Assembly (NCBI GenBank): GCA_016708315.1
Contig: JADJGC010000003.1
Span: 310,001 to 374,000 of the forward strand
Direction of reading: 5' to 3'
DNA length: 64,000 nucleotides
From: a bacterium
GTDB taxonomy: Bacteria; Zixibacteria; MSB-5A5; CAIYYT01
This document shows positions 8,878-16,859 of the stretch, in pieces (position 1 is the stretch's first letter; each line of letters starts with the position of its first letter). A program made the translations under genes and the position numbers. The notes under the pieces are model-generated. The model was given only the letters and a program-made list of their open reading frames with translations. It did no database searches and was not told the origin of the DNA.

Positions 8878-9627
8878 CTATTTCTTTGCCTTGCCCTGAT
8901 TCGCGACTGACTCGATTGCCGCCTTGACCTTTTCGGGATCGCCGAGGTAGTAATGCTTGATCGGCTTGAGATCAACGTCGAGTTCATAGACCAAAGGAAG
9001 CCCGGTGGGGATATTGAGTCCGACAATCTCGTCTTCAGGGATATTGTCCAAGTACTTCACCATCGCGCGAATGCTGTTGCCGTGAGCGGCGACAAGGACC
9101 TTCTGTCCCGATTTGATGCTCGGAGCAATTGTCTCATGCCAGAACGGCAACACGCGAGCTACTGTATCTTTCAGGCACTCGGTAAGTGGAAGTTGATCTT
9201 TGGTCAGATTTTGATAGCGAGGATCGTGGCCGGGAAAGCGGTCGTCGCTTGATTCGAGAGCCGGCGGCTGGATATCGTAACTTCGACGCCAAATCAAGAC
9301 TTGTTGTTCTCCAAACTTGGCAGCCGTTTCAGCTTTATTGAGACCCTGTAGCGCACCGTAGTGGCGTTCGTTCAATCGCCAACTGCGAATTACGGGAATC
9401 CACATCAGGTCCATTCCATCCAGTGTAAGCCACAAGGTGCGAATGGCGCGCTTTAGCACAGAGGTGTAAGCGATATCGAAGTTGTAACCGGCGGCCTTGA
9501 GGGTAACTGCGGCCTCTTTGGCTTCGCCGAGACCCTTCTCGGACAGGTCGACATCGGTCCATCCGGTGAAACGGTTTTCTTTATTCCAGGTTGATTCGCC
9601 ATGACGCAGCAAAACAAGTTTGTACAC
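8878..9627 (-). CDS. gpmA: 2,3-bisphosphoglycerate-dependent phosphoglycerate mutase
   Basis: A 249-residue glycolytic enzyme interconverting 3- and 2-phosphoglycerate through a phosphohistidine. The family signature LLRHGESTWNKENRFTGW gives the catalytic His9. NERHYGALQGLNK and VAAHGNSIRAMVKYLD supply the second His and the acid-base Glu. Length matches E. coli GpmA. The start is a GTG at 9627, preceded by GGGAGGAG. It is the first gene of an operon with pepA, and the YciI-like gene lies 95 nt upstream on the same strand. Confidence 0.96.
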   Translation of the reverse strand: MYKLVLLRHGESTWNKENRFTGWTDVDLSEKGLGEAKEAAVTLKAAGYNFDIAYTSVLKRAIRTLWLTLDGMDLMWIPVIRSWRLNERHYGALQGLNKAETAAKFGEQQVLIWRRSYDIQPPALESSDDRFPGHDPRYQNLTKDQLPLTECLKDTVARVLPFWHETIAPSIKSGQKVLVAAHGNSIRAMVKYLDNIPEDEIVGLNIPTGLPLVYELDVDLKPIKHYYLGDPEKVKAAIESVANQGKAKK

Positions 9628-9722
9628 GGTATTACTCCTCCCAATACACTAAGAATTCATCCACTCAACAATGGCGGATGAGAGTGTTTGTAGCAAGCAA
9701 AAACGCAAAAGGTCCGGCGGAG

Positions 9723-10019
9723 CTAGTCTTTAATCCAATCGGCCAGGAAACCTTGGTGCTTGCCCGGCTTGAACTCGACGATCTGATACTCGGCAACTCC
9801 GGCGCGTCGATACGGATCATTGTCGATAAGATTCTGGATTGTTACATCAGAGTCAGCCTTGGCGATAAAAAAACCGCCAGTGCGGGGTATGCGTGGGCCA
9901 GACATCAAGATGACTCCGTTATCGACTCCAGCTTGAAGGTGATTGCGATGCTCGGGAACAAGGGGTTCGATGTCGGCAAAGTCAGTTGTGTAATTGATGA
10001 TAACGATGAAATGTCTCAT
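9723..10019 (-). CDS. YciI family protein
   Basis: A small cytoplasmic protein of 98 residues in the YciI/DCP superfamily, a dimeric alpha-beta ferredoxin-like fold of uncertain biochemical role. Recognisable parts are FIVIINYT, EHRNHLQAGVDNGVILMSGP, the GGFFIAKADS strand and NDPYRRAGVAEYQIVEF, which is where the conserved His/Asp pocket of the family lies. AGAGGAG is well placed before the ATG at 10019. It is upstream of gpmA on the same strand and divergent from a small zinc-ribbon gene. Confidence 0.85.
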   Translation of the reverse strand: MRHFIVIINYTTDFADIEPLVPEHRNHLQAGVDNGVILMSGPRIPRTGGFFIAKADSDVTIQNLIDNDPYRRAGVAEYQIVEFKPGKHQGFLADWIKD

Positions 10020-10174
10020 ATAACTCCTCTCGATGACGACTCAATATGGTCTGGAGGAGATTCGTTGCAAGGTATATCTTCGGAGTATAGCTTCAGATTA
10101 GTCAAATGGCTGCGTATCAATCAGAAGATTAGCTGCAGCATACAACCTCAACGTGTCAGCGAGGGAATTCGTCC

Positions 10175-10354
10175 GTGAATGAAAAGACCCACTATCACAA
10201 TTGTCCCTATTGTAAACGACAACATCCGTGTACGAACAGTTGCTATTCGGGTAGAATCACCAACTTGATTTGTCCCGACTGCAAGGCCAAATGGCAAGGG
10301 GAAATGTCAGAGGTCAAAAAGCACGGGACAGATTGGCTCAATCAGCCCGGATAG
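10175..10354 (+). CDS. small six-cysteine zinc-ribbon-like protein
   Basis: A 59-residue basic protein starting with GTG at 10175, preceded by GAGGGA 8 nt upstream. Six cysteines are arranged as Cys10-x2-Cys13, Cys19-x3-Cys23 and Cys33-x2-Cys36 (CPYC, CTNSC and CPDC), the pattern of a small zinc-binding domain. There is no signal peptide or membrane segment. Coding is supported by the ribosome-binding site and the knuckle spacing, not by any family I can name. It is divergent from the YciI gene and converges on the cupredoxin gene. Function unknown. Confidence 0.6.
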   Translation: MNEKTHYHNCPYCKRQHPCTNSCYSGRITNLICPDCKAKWQGEMSEVKKHGTDWLNQPG

Positions 10355-10407
10355 ACGTTCTCCGAGCTGCAGCGATTCGCCGCCAGTGTTAAATCAAAAG
10401 GGCACCG

Positions 10408-10797
10408 TTAATTGTCAGATTCTACTGTGTGAACCATTATGTGGTTATTGGTCCACTGAATAGTTGAGCCGACCGGAACTGTCAGGTTCTGCAGCGCACT
10501 TGCAGTGATACTGCTCTGGAATTGAGCCGCGGTGCCGCTTGGGGTTACTGTTATGGTTCCAGACATTCCTTGTCCGTTGGGGCCACCGTGATAGCGGCAA
10601 TAGTAACGCACAACTTTGGACGTGGTGAAAGTATGCGAGTAGGACTCGCCGACGCCGAGATCGCCGGAGACAAATTCACGGCCGCCACCACCGCCGCCGC
10701 CGTTGTTGTTTGTGCCTTTGTCGTCGCTACAACCCATACCAAGCAGCGCCAGTATTGCTACGGTCAGGACGATTGGGAAGAGAATTCGACTGTTCAT
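10408..10797 (-). CDS. cupredoxin-like lipoprotein with permuted copper-site order
   Basis: A 129-residue exported lipoprotein: hydrophobic leader, lipobox LLGMGC with Cys23, an Asn/Gly-rich linker, then a plastocyanin/azurin-like copper domain. Cys67 and His70 (YYCRYHGG) and Met78 (GQGMSGTITV) form the usual C-terminal ligand loop. The strand that normally comes first and carries the other His (VPVGSTIQWTNNHIMVHTVESD, His123) is instead at the extreme C-terminus, ending in a TAA stop directly after SDN. The domain thus appears circularly permuted. A truncated tandem protein is the alternative. The spacing from His70 to Met78 is longer than in plastocyanin. A role in periplasmic electron transfer is inference. 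GAGGTGAGC precedes the ATG. Confidence 0.78.
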   Translation of the reverse strand: MNSRILFPIVLTVAILALLGMGCSDDKGTNNNGGGGGGGREFVSGDLGVGESYSHTFTTSKVVRYYCRYHGGPNGQGMSGTITVTPSGTAAQFQSSITASALQNLTVPVGSTIQWTNNHIMVHTVESDN

Positions 10798-11013
10798 GTG
10801 CTCACCTCAATAGGAAGAAGGTTTAGGGCACCACTCACCTATTGTTAGAGAGCCATGAAGTCGATGTTCGTACACTCTGTGTCTGGTTTATTTTGTTCGC
10901 CAGTTTTGGGGATTTGATCGTTATCGAACAACTGATGTTCTTGCGGTTCTAACTCGTGCCTTGTCCGCGATCGCCAAATTGGGATTGGACCTTATTGCTT
11001 GCAGTTGTGTGGA

Positions 11014-11403
11014 CTACTCTGCAGGGATACGCGCAGAAGTCCAAATCTCCCCGAACATTTCAGTGGCGATAGCGTCAGCTTCGGTGATGTGGTCTTCGGG
11101 AATCATTACGGAGTAGCCGGCTCCGGCGGAGTTGAAAAGCGCGGTTCCCATCATGCCGCTGGTGCCAAAATATCCGGACTGCGAAAGCACGACGACGGGG
11201 ATACCGGCTTCGCGCAGGGCTTCCTGGATCATTTCTGCATATGCAGTCGAGGTCAAATTGGCGACGCATTTCCAATTGTCATAGTCAGTCGGTGTGAATT
11301 CAGTTTCGACCGGCGCCAGTTCGGCAACGAGTGCTTCCTCGCAATCGCTGCAGCGGGTTGTGCCTGCTTCATATTCGGCGCGGCATTTGGGACAGAAGGG
11401 CAT
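11014..11403 (-). CDS. zinc-ribbon plus DUF2007-like protein
   Basis: A 129-residue soluble protein. The N-terminus is a zinc ribbon with Cys4-x2-Cys7 and Cys18-x2-Cys21 (FCPKC and RCSDC). A linker follows, then a DUF2007-type (putative signal-transducing, PII-like) domain recognisable from ANLTSTAYAEMIQEALREAGIPVVV and the ending VMIPEDHITEADAIATEMFG. The ATG at 11403 is chosen because AAGGAG sits 5 nt upstream and the zinc ribbon starts at once. The open frame extends to 11505, but that part has no family character. Function unknown. It stands alone. Confidence 0.75.
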   Translation of the reverse strand: MPFCPKCRAEYEAGTTRCSDCEEALVAELAPVETEFTPTDYDNWKCVANLTSTAYAEMIQEALREAGIPVVVLSQSGYFGTSGMMGTALFNSAGAGYSVMIPEDHITEADAIATEMFGEIWTSARIPAE

Positions 11404-11709
11404 GGTGACTCCTTGGGAATGGGTTGAAGGGAATATAGCATAATCGCCAAAGCAGGCTGCAATAAAACGATTGGACAATAAGTCTATCTGGAAGCATGCA
11501 TTCATACAACTTTGACGCCAGATGGGGCTGGAAATGAAAAGATGGCTCGCAGTAGCGGTTTGTTGGGTTTGGGCAACGCGTGGTCGGACCGTAAGGCGCG
11601 AGAGTTGCGAGACGCGCCACGATGAGAAAACAGCTTTGCTGATTGCGGACCGTTTGGTAGATTAACTCATCGCCTTAATCCTTACTAATCAAAGGCGGGA
11701 GGTGTTGAA
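11404..11709. other. intergenic stretch without a supported gene
   Basis: About 306 nt between two divergent genes. It presumably holds both promoters, but I see no convincing -35/-10 pair. A 43-codon frame at 11534-11665 is too weak to call. Confidence 0.5.
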
Positions 11710-12258
11710 ATGTTTGCGAATTCGAATCTCGAAGTTTGTAAGGTACGAAATTGCCGATTAATGCACGTCGCCGTTTTCGTTGGTGTGGTTTTCGCTTGTC
11801 TCACCATCTGTGGCTGCGCTGATGATCCGGTCCAACCCGTTACTCCGGAATGGGTATACGGCGACGAGCCACTGGCAGATGTCATAAATTGGACGTCGAC
11901 CGATGTTATCTGGTCTGCCGGTCTGGACAAGAAACCGTATTCGATTTTGATCATCGGTGCGGATTGGTGCGGCTGGTGCAAAAAGCTGATGGATGAGACG
12001 ATGCACGACCGCAGTGTCATGGGTTGGGTCGACAGCTGTTTTGATGCGTGCACTTTCGATTCCGATTCCGACAGCCTCATCGTTATCGCCAGCGACACCA
12101 TTAGTTGTTATGAGGCGGCTAAACAAGTCTTGAATGTCAGGGCGCTTCCCACAACCATAGTCTTCGACAAGCAGGGAAACGAGACGAACCGACGCGTCGG
12201 CTATCTCCCCGCCAAGTCATATGCAGAATTTCTCTGGCAGGTCGTGTCGGGGAAGTAG
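11710..12258 (+). CDS. thioredoxin-fold lipoprotein
   Basis: A 182-residue exported protein with a thioredoxin fold, probably a periplasmic thiol-disulfide reductase anchored in a membrane. A long N-region precedes a hydrophobic helix ending in LTICGC, with Cys34 or Cys36 as lipidation site. The active site is ADWCGWCKK with Cys87 and Cys90. The cis-proline loop is RALPTTIVFD. The domain is close to the DUF255/thioredoxin-like family (WCGWC is typical there). GGGAGGTG precedes the ATG at 11710. An internal ATG at 11761 would still keep the signal sequence. Partner protein unknown. Confidence 0.85.
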   Translation: MFANSNLEVCKVRNCRLMHVAVFVGVVFACLTICGCADDPVQPVTPEWVYGDEPLADVINWTSTDVIWSAGLDKKPYSILIIGADWCGWCKKLMDETMHDRSVMGWVDSCFDACTFDSDSDSLIVIASDTISCYEAAKQVLNVRALPTTIVFDKQGNETNRRVGYLPAKSYAEFLWQVVSGK

Positions 12259-12349
12259 TCAGTTTGTTGTTTCAGCACTCTGCCCTCGTCCCGGATGAGA
12301 GAAAATTAGTTGCCCCGGATTCCTCATCGAGCAGTAGCTCTAATTTGAC

Positions 12350-12378
12350 TTTACAAAGTCTGACAGCCTCCATATAAT
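12350..12378 (+). promoter_or_regulatory. sigma-70 promoter
   Basis: TTTACA (12350-12355), a 17-nt spacer and a perfect TATAAT (12373-12378), 42 nt upstream of the 145-residue unknown gene. Confidence 0.65.
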
Positions 12379-12419
12379 TTTCAAGCACAATTATTGTAAG
12401 CGCTAAAGAAAGGGTACTT

Positions 12420-12857
12420 ATGCCATTAACGTTCCTCGCACGGACGGCAATCGTCTGGACGGGCTGTATTCTGATATTCTTCTTTGGTATCATGCTAATA
12501 AGAGACGAAAGGGCGCGCAAAATCGAATCCTTACCAATGAAGTTGGAGCAGTTCGATTCCTTGCAAGCGCAGCTTCCAGAGGAGTTTCGATCTTCGGCAA
12601 AAACGGTGGGAGCATCATACCAACTATTCGATGGTGCCCGCATTCGATTTTTGCACTATGGCGCTGATTCAAGTGACCCTGCTAACCCTCTGCATGAAAG
12701 TATTGAGATCATTCTCGACCAAAAACTAACTCTGTTCTTCTATCCTGATTCGTCGAGAGACGGCTTTTGGAAATATGATGGCTTTGAATCGGGAGACTAT
12801 GAGAATCCATACGAAGGTGAATTGCGCTTTGAGGTAATTGATAGAGATCTGTGGTAG
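12420..12857 (+). CDS. hypothetical membrane-anchored protein
   Basis: A 145-residue protein I do not recognise. One N-terminal transmembrane segment (about residues 8-27, AIVWTGCILIFFFGIMLI) is followed by a charged soluble domain rich in aromatic and acidic residues, ending FEVIDRDLW. The orientation is probably N-in with the domain outside the cytoplasm. AAGAAAGGG precedes the ATG and a good sigma-70 promoter lies just upstream, so it is expressed as its own unit or with the next gene. No motif suggests a function. Confidence 0.6.
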   Translation: MPLTFLARTAIVWTGCILIFFFGIMLIRDERARKIESLPMKLEQFDSLQAQLPEEFRSSAKTVGASYQLFDGARIRFLHYGADSSDPANPLHESIEIILDQKLTLFFYPDSSRDGFWKYDGFESGDYENPYEGELRFEVIDRDLW

Positions 12858-12975
12858 ATGGCATTAATGCGTTGCGTCCATGAAGCCAACTAAGATATTG
12901 ACTTTCCCGGATTGAAAAACAGGTCCGAACCACAACGGGCGGACCTTCTAACGGGTATGTGAGTGGAGAGGAAAT

Positions 12976-13770
12976 ATGACATCGAAAAGAATGTGGTTCT
13001 GTACAATTGTGCTGCTTCAGATTGGCATTTCAGCCACAGCTTGTGCCGGGCAAAGGGACCGCTCGTTCTTCAGCGGAATGTGGGTCGATAGTGCATTCTA
13101 CAATGAGATGTGGCGCACCGGTTCTCTCTACAGAAGTCGCCATTTCATTCTTAATCAAATTGTTCTGGAATTTCATGCCGACACAACAGATCTTCACGCC
13201 TTCAGCGACGGAATTTGGTATACCGATTCAGTTCTCACCGGTGATACTTTACTTCTCACGGGGCCATACACTTCGTCAGCACTTGCAATCTATGCACTGG
13301 ATGATTCCACCATTTCATGTCTTGACTGCAAATATGACTCGAACATAGTTTTTCGTAAGTTTTCCAGCCAAACGCCGAGCCTAACAAACTACTTTCTCGA
13401 TATTGAGTTAAGATTTTTCGAAGCGCGGATATTTGTCGGCAATTGGATATTGAAGGACGCAATTACGGGCAAGGCGTACAGTATCAAACTCACTTCGGAG
13501 CGCAGGGTTACCGGTTATCCTGAATGGCGAGGGTTTGCGGTTGGTTTGGCAGACATCGAAGGACTGCCGGAATTTGACAATATTGTCTTTGCGGATTCGT
13601 TGGGTCACAAACTACACTTTGTCTTTGAGGTCGGCGGGGATTCGATCGCGATCTATGATTTGCTGCGGTCTGACGGCAAGCAGCTCACAGAGAAGGACTA
13701 CTGGGATAGACGAGACTTCGATTACCGACGTGGTACGTTGCGCTTCCTATTGAGGCGCGATGAAGATTGA
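12976..13770 (+). CDS. hypothetical secreted protein
   Basis: A 264-residue protein of unknown family with a probable signal peptide (residues 4-25, ending at TACAGQ). The mature part is rich in Ser, Asp, Phe and Tyr with alternating hydrophobic residues (for example SFFSGMWVDSAFY, FVGNWILKDAI), suggesting one or two beta-sandwich or lipocalin-like domains. The FSGMWVDSAF and FVGNWILKDA pieces may be two repeats of a GxW-type motif. GGAGAGGAA gives a strong ribosome-binding site. It may be cotranscribed with the preceding gene. An intrinsic terminator begins within its last codons. Confidence 0.6.
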   Translation: MTSKRMWFCTIVLLQIGISATACAGQRDRSFFSGMWVDSAFYNEMWRTGSLYRSRHFILNQIVLEFHADTTDLHAFSDGIWYTDSVLTGDTLLLTGPYTSSALAIYALDDSTISCLDCKYDSNIVFRKFSSQTPSLTNYFLDIELRFFEARIFVGNWILKDAITGKAYSIKLTSERRVTGYPEWRGFAVGLADIEGLPEFDNIVFADSLGHKLHFVFEVGGDSIAIYDLLRSDGKQLTEKDYWDRRDFDYRRGTLRFLLRRDED

Positions 13771-13784
13771 TAGGGCGTTTTTTT
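13741..13784 (+). terminator. intrinsic terminator overlapping the CDS end
   Basis: CGC-TT-CCTAT (13741-13750) pairs with ATAGG-GCG (13770-13777), leaving the TT as a bulge, and is followed at once by seven T residues. The left arm lies inside the final codons of the upstream gene. Confidence 0.5.
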
Positions 13785-13816
13785 ATTGTTTCGCCAGGTC
13801 GCCCTCGTCCCGAACG

Positions 13817-13838
13817 GAGTGACTCTGCGAGTAAGTGC
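13817..13838 (+). repeat. degenerate repeat, left copy
   Basis: GAGTGACTCTGCGAGT followed by AAGTGC. A copy with two mismatches and a 6-nt insertion lies at 14470-14497. The pair brackets the GC-homopolymer block. Confidence 0.4.
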
Positions 13839-14465
13839 AGGGGCGGGGCCCCGCCGGCCCGCCGCCTCGGCCGGGGAGCCGCCCCCGCGGCCGAAAGGCC
13901 GACCCCCGGCCTTCGGCCCCCCACCGCAGTCCCCCACTTTTTCGGCCACGCCCGCCCTTTCCGGCAGGCAAAGACCGACAAGACAAAACAAGGGTGGGGG
14001 TGGGGGCAAAGAGGGGGGGGAAGTTGCCCCCGGGAGAGGGTCCCCCCCCCCGGGGCGTGGCGGCGGGCGGCCCCCCCCCCTTCCCCGGGGGCCCCAGGCC
14101 CCCCCCCCAGCCAAAAACAGGCAACAAAACCCCTAACGGGGGGGGGGGAGGGCCCGGGGACACGAAAAACAGGGGGGCGATGGGGGCAAAAAAGAGGGGG
14201 GGCCCGAACGGCGGGACAAGGAACGGCAGGGCGGCGTCCCGGACCCGGAAGGCCACCCCAAAAAGGAAGAAAAAAAATGAAGAAGAAGTATGAAATTTTA
14301 AGGGGGGCCTGTTTTTTTGGGGGGTCTTGTTTTGGATTTTTTTGTCGCCTGAATCTGGGTCCATTTGTGCTGGGGGAGGGGCGGGTGGGGCCGGACGAGT
14401 GGCGGGGGAGCGAACAAAAGGGAGGGGAGGGTGGGCGGGGCATGGGGGGGGGGGGGGTCGTCCCA
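13839..14465. other. GC-homopolymer block, probable assembly artefact
   Basis: About 600 nt made largely of G and C runs of 5-12 bases with isolated A or T runs, quite unlike the roughly 50% GC sequence on both sides. The open frames that cross it translate into Pro/Gly/Arg low-complexity chains on both strands and in several phases. None has a ribosome-binding site or family character, so I call no gene. It is bracketed by two copies of a degenerate repeat. Poor-quality reads joined at a repeat would give this appearance. A genuine GC-rich satellite is the alternative. Confidence 0.6.
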
Positions 14466-14469
14466 AAGA

Positions 14470-14497
14470 GAGTGATTCTGCAAGTCTGATTAAGTGC
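14470..14497 (+). repeat. degenerate repeat, right copy
   Basis: GAGTGATTCTGCAAGT, then CTGATT and AAGTGC, matching 13817-13838 with two substitutions and one small insertion. Confidence 0.4.
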
Positions 14498-14548
14498 GAG
14501 GTCGAGACTCGGAGGACCTGCCGCAACGAATAAGTGGACCGAAACTGG

Positions 14549-14568
14549 ATCCCGACTTTCGTCGGGAT
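14549..14568. repeat. perfect 8-bp inverted repeat
   Basis: ATCCCGAC, TTTC, GTCGGGAT: an 8-bp stem with a tetraloop, without a following T-run. It resembles the short palindromic intergenic elements scattered in many environmental genomes. It could also act as a weak terminator or RNA hairpin. Confidence 0.5.
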
Positions 14569-14613
14569 GGCACGCTAAGAGGCCTCGGTCGGGCTCTTAC
14601 CCTGCAATTCCGG

Positions 14614-14641
14614 TTGACATTTACCTCATAAAACATAAGTT
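14614..14641 (+). promoter_or_regulatory. candidate promoter of the acyl-CoA operon
   Basis: A perfect TTGACA (14614-14619), a 16-nt spacer and TAAGTT (14636-14641), about 105 nt upstream of the HMG-CoA synthase-like gene. The -10 is weak. Confidence 0.35.
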
Positions 14642-14748
14642 TACAATCTTCACGTCTAACTGACGTACCATTTTGTTGTTATTATGCGCCCAAGAGGGCC
14701 CGAAATTGTGAATTTGAGAACTTATTTAATAGAGCTATGAGGTAACCT

Positions 14749-15690
14749 ATGTCCAAGAAAGTTGGTATTGTCGGTTACGGAGCCCACATCCCGCGATATC
14801 GCATCAAGGTCGAGGAAATTGCCAAGACCTGGGGCGCGGATGCTCCGTCCTACAAGAAAGGCCTCGAACTGACCGAAAAGTCGGTTCCGCCGCCGGATCA
14901 GGATACGATTACTCTCTCGGTTGAAGCCGCCAAGCGCGCACTCAAGCGTGCCGGCATCCCGGGAGTGAAGATCGGCTGTATGTATATCGGTTCGGAGTCG
15001 CATCCGTACGCCGTAAAGCCCTCCGGAACGGTTGTCGCCGAGGCTATCGGCGCGGTGCCGTTTTGCCGTGTGGCGGATTTTGAATTCGCTTGCAAGGCTG
15101 GTACCGAGGGAATGTTCGTGGCGATGACTTTGGTCAAAGCTGGAGAAATCGAGTACGGAATGGGTATCGCAGCGGACACTTCGCAAGGCGCCCCGGGCGA
15201 TGCGCTTGAGTATTCGGCTGGCGCAGGAGCGGCGGCGTTTGTGATGGGAGACAAGAATCTCGTCGCGGAGTGCGATTTCACGACCTCATATATGACCGAC
15301 ACGCCGGACTTCTGGCGTCGCGAACATGAATTTTATCCGCAGCACGGCCTGACCCCGCGTTTGGGCAACACCTATTCGGGTGCTTCGCCGCTGGGTTTAA
15401 CGGCAATCCTCGACCACGCCAAACCGGGCGACAAGATTTTCATGGTGTCGTACGGTTCGGGCGCGGGCTCGGATGGCTTCATTTGGACGGTGACTGATCG
15501 CATCAAAGAGGTGCAGGATATCACGACCAAGACCTTCACGCTGCTCGACGACAAGAAGTACTATATCGACTATGGCACCTACGCCAAGTTCCGCAGGAAG
15601 ATTTTGAAGAATGCGAATTGGGGGGGGTTTCCCCCCGCGCCCCGCCCCGGGGGGGCCCCGCTGAGGGGGTTAGCTGGAGTTAAGATATGA
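14749..15690 (+). CDS. archaeal-type HMG-CoA synthase, internally shortened and with a damaged C-terminus
   Basis: A thiolase-fold enzyme of the archaeal HMG-CoA synthase family, which condenses acetyl-CoA with acetoacetyl-CoA and works in a complex with a thiolase and a DUF35 protein, the next two genes. It shows KVGIVGYGAHIPRYRI, catalytic Cys115 in EFACKAGTEG, TPDFWRREHEFYPQHG and GNTYSGASPLGLTAILD. Family members are about 345-350 residues. Here YPQHG (about residue 200) runs straight into LTPRLGNTYSG, so some 55-60 residues are missing, including the segment that normally holds the catalytic His (VFHQPNG). After residue 288 the frame enters a G/C homopolymer stretch (about 15618-15672), so the last 25 residues and the stop are unreliable. 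GAGGTAACC precedes the ATG. Confidence 0.75.
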   Translation: MSKKVGIVGYGAHIPRYRIKVEEIAKTWGADAPSYKKGLELTEKSVPPPDQDTITLSVEAAKRALKRAGIPGVKIGCMYIGSESHPYAVKPSGTVVAEAIGAVPFCRVADFEFACKAGTEGMFVAMTLVKAGEIEYGMGIAADTSQGAPGDALEYSAGAGAAAFVMGDKNLVAECDFTTSYMTDTPDFWRREHEFYPQHGLTPRLGNTYSGASPLGLTAILDHAKPGDKIFMVSYGSGAGSDGFIWTVTDRIKEVQDITTKTFTLLDDKKYYIDYGTYAKFRRKILKNANWGGFPPAPRPGGAPLRGLAGVKI

Positions 15691-15701
15691 GGAGAACATA
15701 A

Positions 15702-16859
15702 ATGCGTGATGTAGCAATAATCGGCGTAGGACTGCAGAAATGGGGAGAGTTGTGGGAGAAGTCCTTCCGCAATCTCTTTGTCGAAGCGGCACTGAACGCC
15801 CTTGGAGAAACGAAGGTCGATAAGATCGACCACATGTATATTGGCTGTATGTCCGGCGGCTTGTTTGTCGGGCAGGAACATATCGGCTCGATCATGGCCG
15901 ACTATCTTGGCCAGCGCTATTTGGGCGCGACCAGAGTTGAGTCAGCCTGCGCATCAGGTGGAGCCGCGCTCCGTGCGGGATTCATTGATGTAGCATCCGG
16001 CATGAGTGATATCGTGCTCGTCGGCGGTGTCGAGAAGATGACCGATGTTTCCGGCGACGGCGCGACCTACGCGTTGGCGACCGCAGCCGATCAGGAATAC
16101 GAAGTATATAATGGCGCGACCTTTCCGGGTTTGTATGCCTTGATGGCGCGTGCATATATGGAGAAGTTTGGCGCAACCCGCGACCAGCTTTCGGCGGTGC
16201 CGGTGAAGAATCACGACAACGGCCTGCTCAATCCGAATGCGCAGTATCAGATGAAGATCAGCGTCAACGAAGTGAACAACTCGGTGATGGTGGCTGATCC
16301 GCTGCGAATTCTGGATTGTTCGCCGATTACCGACGGAGCGGCGGCGTTGATTCTCTGCCCGCTGGAGATGGCGAAGAAACTTTCTGACAAGCCGGCGATT
16401 CGAATTCTCGGATCGGCGATGGCGACGGATACGATCGCGTTGCACGATCGCCGTGATTTTACGTCACTCGATGCAGTGAAGGTGTCGTCAATGGCTGCGT
16501 TAAAGATGGCAGGGAAGAACGTTCATGACATCAATGTCACCGAAGTTCATGATTGCTTCTCGATAGCCGAGATCATCGTGTCCGAGTCACTCGGATTCTT
16601 TGCTTGCGGCAAGGGCGCAGAAGCTACTGCCAACGGTGAGACTCGTATCGAAGGTAAGTTCCCGATTAACCCGTCCGGTGGATTGAAGTCAAAAGGTCAT
16701 CCGGTGGGAGCAACGGGAGTAGCGCAGGCTATCGAAATTGCGTATCAGCTTCGCGGTGAAGCCGGTAAGCGTCAGGTGAAAAATGCAAAAGTCGGCATGA
16801 CACAAAATATGGGCGGCTCCGGTGGCAGCTCCGTCGTGCATGTGATGGAGGTGGCTTAA
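15702..16859 (+). CDS. thiolase domain-containing protein, acetoacetyl-CoA thiolase type
   Basis: A complete 385-residue SCP2/archaeal-type thiolase, which makes or cleaves acetoacetyl-CoA. The nucleophilic Cys is residue 83 in VESACASGGAAL. EVHDCFSIAE, KSKGHPVGATG and the C-terminal MGGSGGSSVVHV glycine loop complete the active site. In archaea and some bacteria this enzyme is channelled to HMG-CoA synthase through a DUF35 protein, and the gene order here (synthase, thiolase, DUF35) is the same. GAGGAGAAC precedes the ATG. Its stop overlaps the DUF35 start as TAATG. Confidence 0.92.
   Translation: MRDVAIIGVGLQKWGELWEKSFRNLFVEAALNALGETKVDKIDHMYIGCMSGGLFVGQEHIGSIMADYLGQRYLGATRVESACASGGAALRAGFIDVASGMSDIVLVGGVEKMTDVSGDGATYALATAADQEYEVYNGATFPGLYALMARAYMEKFGATRDQLSAVPVKNHDNGLLNPNAQYQMKISVNEVNNSVMVADPLRILDCSPITDGAAALILCPLEMAKKLSDKPAIRILGSAMATDTIALHDRRDFTSLDAVKVSSMAALKMAGKNVHDINVTEVHDCFSIAEIIVSESLGFFACGKGAEATANGETRIEGKFPINPSGGLKSKGHPVGATGVAQAIEIAYQLRGEAGKRQVKNAKVGMTQNMGGSGGSSVVHVMEVA

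Noticed and set aside
11534..11665. 43-codon frame with a hydrophobic start (MKRWLAVAVCWVWA)
   Set aside because: Weak ribosome-binding site, no recognisable features after the start and it lies in a divergent promoter region. Could be chance.
13767..14533. Long open frames on both strands across the GC-rich block (Pro/Gly/Arg-rich chains)
   Set aside because: They are by-products of G/C homopolymers, overlap in several frames, have no ribosome-binding sites and no family character.
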